Assembly: GCF_001434395.1 (NCBI RefSeq)
Contig: NZ_AZFS01000044.1
Span: 1 to 64,000 of the forward strand
Direction of reading: 5' to 3'
Length of the DNA: 64,000 bases
Origin: Levilactobacillus hammesii DSM 16381
GTDB lineage: Bacteria > Bacillota > Bacilli > Lactobacillales > Lactobacillaceae
Of this stretch, positions 37,991-46,533 are shown piece by piece. The first letter of the stretch is position 1. Each line of letters opens with the position of its first letter. The notes below the pieces were generated by a model. The model was not told the origin of the DNA and searched no databases. It worked only from the letters and a program-made list of their open reading frames with translations. A program made the translations under genes and the position numbers.

Positions 37991-38686
37991 ATGGAAGACT
38001 TTACACAACGGTACATTCAAGACGGACAGACCAGCATTGCCAATTATTTGCTGGATCATTTCCGTGAGGTGGGGATGACCACCGACCAGCTGCTGGTGTT
38101 CTTGCAGCTGCGACGCTACATGGATCGCGGGCAAAAGATGCCTGAGGCGGATGTCTTGGCCGCACACCTGGGCTGGGATAAACAGCGCGTTTACCAGATT
38201 CTCCACGAATTGATTGCGAATAAGCTCATGGTGATTACCAGTGTGCCGGATGATCAGGGACAAAAGCAGGATGCCTATGACTTTCACCTGCTCATGGAAA
38301 AGCTGAGCCAGTTGGCCGTACAGACCACTAAAAAGGCCGTTAAGACGGCGGCGACCAATGACCGAGCCACCGTGTTCAATCAGATTGAGACCGAGTTTGG
38401 TCGGCCACTGTCGCCCCTGGAGATGGAGAGCATTAATCAGTGGCTGGATGACGACCATTATCGACCAGAATTGATTCAGTTGGCGTTGAAGGAAGCAGTT
38501 TTGAGCCAGGCCTATAGCTTGAAGTATATGGATCGGATCTTATTGAATTGGGAGAAACGCAATTTAAAGACGGCCGCTCAAGTCCAACGCGATAAGGCTC
38601 GGCAGAATCCACGGCCGAGTGGTCCAAGTGCGACGCCGGGCAACGATATTCCCGATGTCCCGATTTTTAAATTGACGGATAACTAG
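37991..38686 (+). CDS. dnaD: DnaD domain-containing replication protein
   Basis: 231 aa. The N-terminal winged helix (about 1-100) and the DnaB2/DnaD C-terminal helical domain (about 125-195) with EFGRPLSPLEMESINQWLDD and YMDRILLNWEKRNL, the YxxxIxxxW signature that binds DNA. It helps load the replicative helicase. GGGGGAACC ribosome site. Confidence 0.92.
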   Translation: MEDFTQRYIQDGQTSIANYLLDHFREVGMTTDQLLVFLQLRRYMDRGQKMPEADVLAAHLGWDKQRVYQILHELIANKLMVITSVPDDQGQKQDAYDFHLLMEKLSQLAVQTTKKAVKTAATNDRATVFNQIETEFGRPLSPLEMESINQWLDDDHYRPELIQLALKEAVLSQAYSLKYMDRILLNWEKRNLKTAAQVQRDKARQNPRPSGPSATPGNDIPDVPIFKLTDN

Positions 38687-38758
38687 GATCTGTTGCGGAA
38701 CGCATGGGTTACTTTAACCGTAGCCGCGTTTAGGCAATTTAAAAGAAAATAAGCATAT

Positions 38759-38803
38759 AAAAGATCCAGTGGCGCAATTTTTATCGGCCACTGGATCTTT
38801 TGA
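38759..38803. terminator. Bidirectional terminator
   Basis: AAAAGATCCAGTGGC pairs perfectly with its complement at 38787-38801. It lies between the convergent dnaD and PAP2 genes. Confidence 0.88.
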
Positions 38804-38809
38804 ATTGAA

Positions 38810-40537
38810 CTATTTGACTAATTTAACGGCGTGCTTCGTGTAAACGACGTGCCAGCTCTTTGAAAGACCCGTCACGTGGGCAAATTTACCCTTATGACTA
38901 CGGAAGGTCATAATTGTGGCACCATTTTTCAAATGACCATCCGTTAACTTCAACGTACCAGCTAACTTGGCATTCTTTTTAATGGCTAAGCGAGCCGTCT
39001 TGGCTAAGGATAATTGACCATTCTGGGCTTGTTGGTAGTGTCCTTTGATAATGGCCTTTTGCGTGCTCAGTTGAAGGGAACCGTGCTTGACTTGCACGCT
39101 ACCCTTACCAGTAGCTGTGGTGGAGGCTAATCGTACCGTGCCACCCTTTACGCTCACGCCACCGGCATAAGTGTTGTTGCCACTCAATTGGAGTAAGCCA
39201 CTACCAGCCTTGATTAATGATCCCTTACCGGAGATGTCGTTACGCCAATTATCTTGGGCATTGAAACCGCCCTTAGCAGCGTTCATCTTAACTGTAACGG
39301 CGTCGTTAAACTTGCCATAACCACTGGCAGCAGAGAAGAGGTCTAAGCGGCCCCAACCTTCGGCATCATCCATTAAAGGATAACCGGAAGGCATACCAGT
39401 CGTGAACAGAACATCACGACGTTGCGTGTCCGTCAGATAAGGGAGGCGAGTTGCAAGCAAAGCTTCGGCCCCCTTGGGAACGTGCATGTCAACATTGGGA
39501 TTCCCGATTTGCTTGAAGCCGTAAGTCATTCGGTACCGGTAGTCTTCCCGGTTCTTTTGGTAGTCAGCGAAATCATCCTGGGCCGAGGTATCTTTGCTTC
39601 CGAGTAAGTCAGCGGAATGAGCAGCATTATAGGCCTTCTTCATCATGTCCTGGTTACTGAAGTTATTCAAAGCTGAAGCGACAACGGCACTCCCCGCCAT
39701 CCGGCCGCCCATAACTGCAAGCGGCGAATGGCGTCCGGCGATGACACGGTCAAGTCCAATCTCTGAGGAACGCGTGAGGAGTTCTTGGAATCTTTCCGGG
39801 AACGCGTAAGCTAGTGACAGACCATCTTCAAAGCCTGTAGTGGTGTGGCCGCTAGCAAAGTCAAAATCGGTTGCGGGAGCCGCAGCCATAATTTTTGAAA
39901 GCGCGGGTAAGGGTTTAACGTCGGTACTCCAACGGTAAGGGCGTTTGTAGCGAACAACGCTTTTTACAATCCCAGTGTTGGAATAGGCTGTGTAGGAATT
40001 GTGATTCATGAAGGCCACGATCGGCCCTAATTTGGCATTTTCATCGGCCCAATCAACGTGGGCGTGCTTTTGGTTGACCGGATCGGGCGTGCTTGGCATT
40101 TTGTGGAAAGGCGTTTGCGCATTTGCATTTTTGATAAATGCGGGTGCATAGGGGCCCAGCGCGTTGATGACGCTGTAGCGGAGATCTCGCCGGTCGGTTA
40201 GGTAGGAACGTTCTTCCTCTGCGGCTGTTCGATTCTGGGTAATCTTTGCTGACTTGTCAATGTTTTCCTGCATTAACGCTTTATTCAAATTTTTGCCATC
40301 CGCGTAGTAATTTGAAAATTCGGCAAGCATCCCAATCATTGGATTGTTGGCCGCCGTCTTATAGGTCGACACGTTTTGCTTATATGTATCCATAAAGTAG
40401 CCATATACGGCCCGTTGCGGCGCCAATTGCGCGGTTGTGCTGGCTTGCGCCACGTTGGTTGCCAGGGGAAGCGTTACGGCTGCCAATGAGAGAATGGCGG
40501 TGACGCGTTTAGTCCAGGTACGTTGTCTGTTTTTCAT
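38810..40537 (-). CDS. Secreted PAP2-family phosphatase with autotransporter-type repeat
   Basis: 575 aa with a signal peptide ending NVAQA. The class A acid phosphatase motifs are KSVVRYKRP (KX6RP, near residue 180), FDFASGH (PSGH with Ala for Pro) and RVIAGRHSPLAVMGGR. In the last, the Asp of the usual HX3D is Ala (codon GCA), so activity is doubtful. Residues about 430-480 (GLLQLSGNNTYAGGVSVKGG) match the passenger-associated repeat of Gram-negative autotransporters, followed by a basic, Lys-rich tail. No LPXTG is visible; attachment could be by charge. It stands where nth is often found. Confidence 0.8.
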   Translation of the reverse strand: MKNRQRTWTKRVTAILSLAAVTLPLATNVAQASTTAQLAPQRAVYGYFMDTYKQNVSTYKTAANNPMIGMLAEFSNYYADGKNLNKALMQENIDKSAKITQNRTAAEEERSYLTDRRDLRYSVINALGPYAPAFIKNANAQTPFHKMPSTPDPVNQKHAHVDWADENAKLGPIVAFMNHNSYTAYSNTGIVKSVVRYKRPYRWSTDVKPLPALSKIMAAAPATDFDFASGHTTTGFEDGLSLAYAFPERFQELLTRSSEIGLDRVIAGRHSPLAVMGGRMAGSAVVASALNNFSNQDMMKKAYNAAHSADLLGSKDTSAQDDFADYQKNREDYRYRMTYGFKQIGNPNVDMHVPKGAEALLATRLPYLTDTQRRDVLFTTGMPSGYPLMDDAEGWGRLDLFSAASGYGKFNDAVTVKMNAAKGGFNAQDNWRNDISGKGSLIKAGSGLLQLSGNNTYAGGVSVKGGTVRLASTTATGKGSVQVKHGSLQLSTQKAIIKGHYQQAQNGQLSLAKTARLAIKKNAKLAGTLKLTDGHLKNGATIMTFRSHKGKFAHVTGLSKSWHVVYTKHAVKLVK

Positions 40538-41051
40538 TGAAATTCCTGCCTTTCACGTTGAAAGATATGTTTTGATTCTGTGGTTCAAGTCTCATCATAC
40601 CTAACTTGAATCGTGATGTGGGCAGCTTCATTAAACCTATACATGAACCATACCAAATCGATACACAACGATGAATACGCTAATATTTGAGTATTGAAAG
40701 ACTAATAATGACCTGCTTTCATTAGTTTTTCAGTAAAAAAGGCCATCTCGTTTTGAGGTAGTCCAATGCCGTTCGCGTTTAACAGGTAGTCGCCAAACAA
40801 TCATGTTGAAATCAGCTGGTCGTGCAGGGGGAAACACAAGGCAGTCCCCCTCGACTCAATTCAGTGGCTTGTGGTTACAACAACTTAAAAGGTTATGGTC
40901 ACAATTTACTTAGACATAGTGATTACCTGCTAAATGACCAAGGCTTTTAGCGTCCGCGGGTTGCCAGACGGACGAGAGCTTCCTAAAAAAGGCAACAAAA
41001 AACCAGCGGTGCATGACCTGTTGAGGGTCTATGCACCGCTGGTTTTACTAA
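40538..41051. other. Gene-free divergent spacer
   Basis: 514 bp upstream of the PAP2 gene and downstream of pbp1A. Apart from the terminator at 40999-41046 I see no gene, repeat or clear promoter. Confidence 0.5.
40999..41046 (-). terminator. Strong terminator of the recU-pbp1A unit
   Basis: A perfect 16-bp stem (AAAACCAGCGGTGCAT and complement at 41031-41046) with an inner ACC/GGT. Confidence 0.9.
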
Positions 41052-43391
41052 TTATTTATCATTATTAGCCTTATCCTTTGTGGTTGTCGCAGAGGAGGTG
41101 TTCGTGGAGCTGGAGCCGGAATTTGTGTCGTTATTACCGTCGTTGCCATTGTTACCACCGGTCGTCTGTTCCGTGCTGGAAGATTCCTTGCTAGCACTGG
41201 ATTGACTGGTCGTTGACGACTCGGTTCGGTAACTACTGCTGGAGTTCGTCGTGACCTGACCGTTACTGCTGTAGGCGGAAGAACTCGTCGTATTCGTGGA
41301 TCCGTATTGACTGGTTGACGTGGTATCTGACACGGTACCAGGGTGACCGGTCACGTAGTATTCGGTCTTGCCGTTTTGAGAGGTCTCGGTGACGGTACTT
41401 GGCTTGGTCCAATTGGTATTGGTACTCTTCGTTGCCAGGTAACTCATTTCGTATTTGTAAATTTCCTGAGCAATGGTGGTCTGCGTCTCGCTGACGTAGT
41501 GGCCGGTCTGGAACTGCTTGTCATACCCAGTCCAAACGGAGACGGCGTAGTTCTTGGTGTAACCCGTGAACCAGGAGTCCATCGTTGCGCCATCTGGCAC
41601 CTTGTCGGCGTAATCGTCAGGATAGGAGTCCGTCCCAGTCTTACCGGCTTGGTACAGCCCGGAAATGGCCGCGGAACGACCAGACCCGTTCTCGTTAGTC
41701 ATGACATCTTTCATCATGTCGGTGAGCATGAAGGCCGTGGCCGCGCTCATGGCTTGTTTCCCAGTGGAAGCGTAGTTGTGGGCCTTGCCATCTTGGGTGA
41801 CCACCTTGGAGACCAGGTAAGGCTTGTAGTAGGTTCCCCCGTTAGCAAATGCCGCGTAGGCCGCTGCTTCCTGTTCAGTTGAGATGTAAAGTCCAATCCC
41901 ATTTTGCAGGGTCAACGTCTTTTCAAAAGACATGCCTAAGCCATCCAGAAAGTCGGTTGCCTTCTTGATCCCCACGTTCTGCAGGGTGCGAATGGCAGGA
42001 ATGTTTCGTGATTCGTAGAGTGCCTTACGCATGGTGATGGTTCCTTGGTACTGTCTATCCCAGTCGTACAGGTTCTTGGTCGTGCCAGGGTAGGTGAATG
42101 CCGTATCCTTAACTGGCTCGTACGTGGGGTACTTCAAGTACTCAATGGCGGGACCGTAATCCATCAATGGCTTGGCGGTCGAAGCACTGGAACGGTCGGT
42201 TTGCACGGCGCGGTTCAGACCAAACGTCACATTACCGGTCTTCCGGCCACCGATCATGGCCACAACCTTCCCGTTATTCGGATCAACAATCGTGGACCCA
42301 ACTTGGAACTTACTTGAAGGGAAGTTGACGTAACTACTGCCGTTAACGATGTCATAGAGTTTCTGTTGGGCACCCATATCGAGGTTGGTATAAACTTTTA
42401 GACCGCCGGTAGTGGTGTTGTAGCCCTTGGCCTTTAACTCAGCGTAGACCTGCTTCAGATAGGCATCAATCACCTTCGTCGTCTTGGCACTGGCAATAGC
42501 TGTAGACTTATGCGTTGTTGCAAGACCAGCCTTAACGCTAGTTGCCTTGGCTTGGGCAGCCTGGGCAGTGGTGATGGCGTTGTTCTTAGCCATGGCATCC
42601 AAGACCAGATCACGCCGCTTCTTAGCTAACGCTGGATACGTCGTAGGGTCATAGTTGGTTGGTGACTGGGGCATCCCAGCCAGCATGGCCAGTTGAGACA
42701 GGTCTAAGTTTTTCAGGCTCTTACCATAATAGTACTGGGCAGCGGTCTGCATCCCGTAAACACCATTTCCCATGTAAACCTTGTTAATGTAGTATTCCAG
42801 GATCTGGTCCTTGGAGTAGTTGTGATCGACCTTGAGGGCCAACCAAGCTTCCTGGGCCTTGCGTTTCAGAGTTCGGTCCGAAGCGGCCGTGGAGAAGACG
42901 GAAAGCTTGACCAGTTGCTGCGTCAAGGTACTCCCACCTTGCATCCCCAGAGAGGATCCGGTGACGTTGGCCAGTGCGGCACCAAAAATCCGGATGGGAT
43001 CAACCCCGTTGTTCTTGTAGAAGCGCCGATCTTCGGTTGAGACGACGGCCTGCTTTAAGGCGTCGGGAATGTTCTTGGTCTTAACGTAGCTCCGGTTCTG
43101 CGCACCCAAACGGGAAATAACGGTTCCGTTGGCATCGTAAACCCGTGTCGAAGCATCGCTAGAGAGCGCTGACTGCGAGATCTTCGGGGCACTTTGCGCA
43201 TAGAAAAAGAAGAGACCGGCACCGAACAGAATCCCGAGGACCCCGATGGCGACGATAATGAAGAGCACGCGACGGAAGGTCCGCCAGCCGTTATGTGGTC
43301 GCTTGGGTCCGCCGGATTTGGCGGTCGGTCTGACATTGTGTTCAGCATTGCGGCTCATCCGGGTCTCTCTGCTTGAATTGTTACTAGACAT
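41052..43391 (-). CDS. pbp1A: Class A penicillin-binding protein 1A
   Basis: Bifunctional peptidoglycan synthase, 779 aa. Cytoplasmic basic N-terminus, one membrane anchor at about 40-65, GT51 transglycosylase (STEDRRFYKNNGVDP, QGGSTLTQQLVKL, KVYMGNGVYG) and a transpeptidase domain with SxxK as STAKP and KTG as AGKTGTDS. The last ~110 residues are a Ser/Thr/Asn/Gly-rich low-complexity tail. AAAGGAG start. It follows recU by 31 bp in the conserved recU-pbp1A pair. Confidence 0.95.
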   Translation of the reverse strand: MSSNNSSRETRMSRNAEHNVRPTAKSGGPKRPHNGWRTFRRVLFIIVAIGVLGILFGAGLFFFYAQSAPKISQSALSSDASTRVYDANGTVISRLGAQNRSYVKTKNIPDALKQAVVSTEDRRFYKNNGVDPIRIFGAALANVTGSSLGMQGGSTLTQQLVKLSVFSTAASDRTLKRKAQEAWLALKVDHNYSKDQILEYYINKVYMGNGVYGMQTAAQYYYGKSLKNLDLSQLAMLAGMPQSPTNYDPTTYPALAKKRRDLVLDAMAKNNAITTAQAAQAKATSVKAGLATTHKSTAIASAKTTKVIDAYLKQVYAELKAKGYNTTTGGLKVYTNLDMGAQQKLYDIVNGSSYVNFPSSKFQVGSTIVDPNNGKVVAMIGGRKTGNVTFGLNRAVQTDRSSASTAKPLMDYGPAIEYLKYPTYEPVKDTAFTYPGTTKNLYDWDRQYQGTITMRKALYESRNIPAIRTLQNVGIKKATDFLDGLGMSFEKTLTLQNGIGLYISTEQEAAAYAAFANGGTYYKPYLVSKVVTQDGKAHNYASTGKQAMSAATAFMLTDMMKDVMTNENGSGRSAAISGLYQAGKTGTDSYPDDYADKVPDGATMDSWFTGYTKNYAVSVWTGYDKQFQTGHYVSETQTTIAQEIYKYEMSYLATKSTNTNWTKPSTVTETSQNGKTEYYVTGHPGTVSDTTSTSQYGSTNTTSSSAYSSNGQVTTNSSSSYRTESSTTSQSSASKESSSTEQTTGGNNGNDGNNDTNSGSSSTNTSSATTTKDKANNDK

Positions 43392-43422
43392 GGTAATTCT
43401 CCTTTACGTTTAAACGTGTCAG

Positions 43423-44031
43423 CTACCGCTTTAGCAGCTGGTCCACGGCGTTAAGATAGGGCACCGGCAGTTGGAGCTGCGCGATGAGCTTGATGCCACT
43501 AGCGGCGATCTCCGTGTAGGGGATGGATTTGCGTCCACCGTTAGTCTGATCATCCCAGAAGGTAAATAGGTCAGTTGCGGGATACAGATAGGTTTCTTGG
43601 CGGCTAACGAATTTGATAATAGCAAAACAGATACCGCCCTGAGCCGTGCAGGCCCGCATGTGATCAATCTGGTGTTGATGGAAGTTCTTTAATGGAAATG
43701 ATGCCTGGTTCTTGGTTTCCTTGGCATCGAAATCCAGGTAGTGCCCCTGATAGACACCATTGTAATCCGTGGTCGATGCGGTGCTGAAGTAGGCTTCTTT
43801 GATCACGGCCGCACTTCGCTTAGGGTAATCGACCTTAACGATGCGAATGGGCGTCGGTTTCTTGTGGACGACCGCCAACCCATGCGTCTGATAATAGGTG
43901 TTACTTTGGTTCAATTCTTCCTCCAGCGTCATACCCCGTTTACCGTAATTGGTGTAATGGCTGGCAAACTTGGGCCCCGCTGATGTTGCTGGCGCTTGGT
44001 AGGCATTCCCATTGGGATACCGAATAGTCAT
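43423..44031 (-). CDS. recU: Holliday junction resolvase RecU
   Basis: 202-aa nuclease that resolves four-way junctions. Family motifs: YGKRGMTLEEELNQSN, HYLDFDAKETKN (the catalytic D-x-E-x-K as DAKETK) and SFPLKNFHQHQIDHM. ATG 44031 follows AAGGAGTGAGGAG; an upstream extension to 44121 has no ribosome site and would overlap the divergent promoter region. Confidence 0.94.
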   Translation of the reverse strand: MTIRYPNGNAYQAPATSAGPKFASHYTNYGKRGMTLEEELNQSNTYYQTHGLAVVHKKPTPIRIVKVDYPKRSAAVIKEAYFSTASTTDYNGVYQGHYLDFDAKETKNQASFPLKNFHQHQIDHMRACTAQGGICFAIIKFVSRQETYLYPATDLFTFWDDQTNGGRKSIPYTEIAASGIKLIAQLQLPVPYLNAVDQLLKR

Positions 44032-44162
44032 TGACTCCTCACTCCTTATTGAAAGCTGGCTTTCATTTGTGGCCCAGTTATTGACATTATACCAAGCTGA
44101 CCCAGAAATAAAAACTCCCAAACAAATTCTAAAGAAATGTTTTCCTATTTTGTGTTTTTTAT

Positions 44163-44191
44163 TTGCTGCCGCCGTTAATTTTCGCTACACT
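44163..44191 (+). promoter_or_regulatory. Promoter of ypsA
   Basis: TTGCTG (44163-44168), 17-nt spacer, TACACT (44186-44191). Confidence 0.65.
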
Positions 44192-44222
44192 AAAGAGGAT
44201 AATGTCAAAAGGGGGTAGTTTG

Positions 44223-44792
44223 GTGAGTCGACTGTGGCTAACGGGGTATCGCAGCTATGAGTTAGAGGTATTTGGCAATCAGGACCCTAAGCTGTTGGTG
44301 ATCAAGGATACGCTGCGTAAATTGCTGATCAATAAGGTTGAGTCCGGGACGGATTGGTTGATTACCGGGGGCCAACTGGGGGTCGAGCAGTGGGCAGCCG
44401 AGGTGGGATTGAAGCTGAAAGCCGAGTATCCAGAGCTGAAAGTGGCCATGATGACGCCGTTTGCGGAATTCGGGGGAAACTGGAACGAAGCCAATCAAGC
44501 ACAGTACGCGACACTAGCCAGTCAGGTGGATTTTCACCAGTCGGTTAGCGAGCAACCCTATCATGGGCCCCAACAGTTAAGAAACTATCAAGAATTTATG
44601 TTGACCCATACGGACGAGGCAGTAATGGTATATGATTTAGAAGTCGAAGGAAAACCTAAGTATGATTACCGCGCCGTGACGCAGTTTCAGGCGCAGCATA
44701 CTTACCCCTTAACACTCATTGATATGGATTGGTTACAAGAAAGTGCCAATGAATATCAAGAAAATTTAAATAATGGTTCCCAAATCGAATAA
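44223..44792 (+). CDS. ypsA: YpsA family protein (DUF1273)
   Basis: 189-aa SLOG-superfamily protein (Rossmann-like). N-terminal LWLTGYRSYELEVF and the GGQLGVEQWAAEVGL loop fit the family. In Bacillus and Staphylococcus YpsA affects cell division and lies between recU and gpsB, as here. GTG 44223 follows GGGGGTAG; the frame is open further upstream but overlaps the promoter. Confidence 0.9.
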   Translation: MSRLWLTGYRSYELEVFGNQDPKLLVIKDTLRKLLINKVESGTDWLITGGQLGVEQWAAEVGLKLKAEYPELKVAMMTPFAEFGGNWNEANQAQYATLASQVDFHQSVSEQPYHGPQQLRNYQEFMLTHTDEAVMVYDLEVEGKPKYDYRAVTQFQAQHTYPLTLIDMDWLQESANEYQENLNNGSQIE

Positions 44793-44846
44793 AAACTGGT
44801 ATTATATTAATTGCCGGTTTGATAAGACAACGAGGTGTAAAGATCA

Positions 44847-45200
44847 ATGGAAAACGTTAATTTCACTCCCAAGGAAATTTTGCAAAAGCAATTTCGACAA
44901 AAGATGCGTGGTTACGATCCAGATGACGTTGACAGTTTCTTAGACAACGTGATTAAGGACTACGACACCTTTGTTAAGGAAAATCAACGGCTTCAAGAAG
45001 AAAACGAACGGTTATTAGCGAAGGTCGATGAACTCACGAAACAAGTTCAAGTGGGTGGCGGACAACGCCAAACGTCGACGACTAGCCAACCGGCTTCAAG
45101 TGCCACGAATATGGACATCTTGAAGCGGCTTTCCAATTTGGAACGGCACGTTTTCGGCTCACAATTAGATAATGATCCAAACGAGTCACATCGTTTGTAG
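44847..45200 (+). CDS. gpsB: Cell division regulator GpsB
   Basis: 117 aa. DivIVA-like N-terminus ([29 protein letters not shown]), a coiled coil at about 40-70, a polar linker and a short C-terminal helix. GpsB links division and elongation and contacts PBP1A, whose gene lies close by. Start behind ACGAGGTG. Confidence 0.94.
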   Translation: MENVNFTPKEILQKQFRQKMRGYDPDDVDSFLDNVIKDYDTFVKENQRLQEENERLLAKVDELTKQVQVGGGQRQTSTTSQPASSATNMDILKRLSNLERHVFGSQLDNDPNESHRL

Positions 45201-45212
45201 AATTATAAAGAC

Positions 45213-45610
45213 TGGTGTAAATCCTGAGTAATCGCGGTCGGCTTTTGTCGGCTGAGGAAAGTCCATGCTCGCACAGACTGAGATGTCTGTAGTGTTCGTG
45301 CTCGGTGAAAAAATAAGCCGGGGGACGTTAGCAATAGCGTTACGGCGGGAAAACACGGCTACGGCTTCGGCTATGCCCTAGTATCCCTGAAAAGTGCCAC
45401 AGTGACGATACGTCTAAGGAAACTTAGACGGTGGAACGCGGTAAACCCCTCGAGCGGGCAACCCAAACTTTTGGTAGGGGCGCTTCACATATGGAAATGA
45501 ACGAAATGTGGGGGGAGAGGAAACTCTCGAGATAGATGATTACTGCCAGTCAGCCGTTTGCCTGAAACGGTTGGGTGGTACAAAACATGGCTTACAGGGA
45601 TTTACACCAT
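45213..45610 (+). ncRNA. rnpB: RNase P RNA, type B
   Basis: Catalytic RNA for tRNA 5' maturation. P1 is GGTGTAAATCC (45214-45224) paired with GGATTTACACC (45598-45608). The conserved core GAGGAAAGTCCATGCTCGC near 45282, the segment with GTGCCACAGTGACG and GGTAAACCCC confirm it. The usual place after gpsB and before the rlmL gene is kept, with one extra gene between. Confidence 0.95.
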
Positions 45611-45617
45611 GTCAGGT

Positions 45618-45646
45618 GGGTGGGAGCTTGCTCCCACCCTTTTTTT
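45618..45646 (+). terminator. Terminator of rnpB
   Basis: GGGTGGGAG-CTTG-CTCCCACCC followed by seven T. Confidence 0.92.
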
Positions 45647-45673
45647 AGACAATTATTTAAGGCAGGTTAGATA

Positions 45674-46501
45674 ATGGACAGTCAGGATTATAATAACTAT
45701 TTGACGCCTTACGATGAAAAAAGTTTAGACGGTATATTTAGCACCTTGCAGGATGTGATAGAAAGATCAAAAGAAGTTAAGCAGGAACTAATAAAAGGGA
45801 AAGCGAAGTTGCGTCATACGTCGCGTTTTAATGAGGTTCCGTCTACTTATTGCTTGACGATTTCATCGTCTATAAATTTAGCGGGTTCTTTTGTTTATGA
45901 TCTTGAAATTATTGCGAAAGTAGTTGCTTCAGATCGTATCTCTGACAGGGAAGTATTATTATTAAGTGAAATTGGTGCTAATTCTTCTAAAATGGAGCTG
46001 GAATTTGGAAGATCGTTTAAAGATGAATACCGTTGGAGAATGGACAATGACGATACGTTCTCAGTAGCCTTTGGCATATATCAAATGGGACGGGACTTTT
46101 TTATTGGTATGATGGAAATGGGATCGCTAGCGAGGAGATTAAGAACGTACGTGAAACGAGATAATAAGAATGAAGTGTATATTGGCAAAAACTCAGGGAA
46201 TATTCAAGTTCAGCAAGATACAACTAATTCTACAATGAGCCAGGAAGTTGATAGTGAAAAGCTGAAAGATTTTAATAGGTTAGCTAGCACTATCATGGAG
46301 AGGGCAAAAAGTGTAGACTTTAAGGGCGACGTGGAGGCGTTGGAGTACTATATAGATGCCATGCGTGGGCAAGTACAAAAAAGTAAACCTAATAAAAGTG
46401 TTATTAAAACAATGATGTCTGGATTGAAGCTGATTGATAAAACTGGAATTTTAGATAGTGCCCTTAGCGCATTGGGAACGTTCTGGGACAATTTATTTTA
46501 G
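45674..46501 (+). CDS. AT-rich protein of unknown function inserted between rnpB and rlmL
   Basis: 275 aa, soluble, not firmly recognised. Codon use is much more AT-rich (ATA, AGA) than in its neighbours. Residues about 1-165 are a mixed helical region; a linker YIGKNSGNIQVQQDTTNSTMSQ (near 173-194) is followed by a helical C-terminal domain (about 200-275) with FKGDVEALEYYIDAMRGQ and ending SALGTFWDNLF. A GNIQxQQ-type linker plus a helical tail recalls accessory phage-defence proteins such as the AbiTii group, but this is resemblance only. ATG behind AAGGCAGG. It looks like a recent insertion into a conserved locus. Confidence 0.7.
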   Translation: MDSQDYNNYLTPYDEKSLDGIFSTLQDVIERSKEVKQELIKGKAKLRHTSRFNEVPSTYCLTISSSINLAGSFVYDLEIIAKVVASDRISDREVLLLSEIGANSSKMELEFGRSFKDEYRWRMDNDDTFSVAFGIYQMGRDFFIGMMEMGSLARRLRTYVKRDNKNEVYIGKNSGNIQVQQDTTNSTMSQEVDSEKLKDFNRLASTIMERAKSVDFKGDVEALEYYIDAMRGQVQKSKPNKSVIKTMMSGLKLIDKTGILDSALSALGTFWDNLF

Positions 46502-46533
46502 TGGAGTTAAGTTAGAGGAAAGGGGATTAAAAC

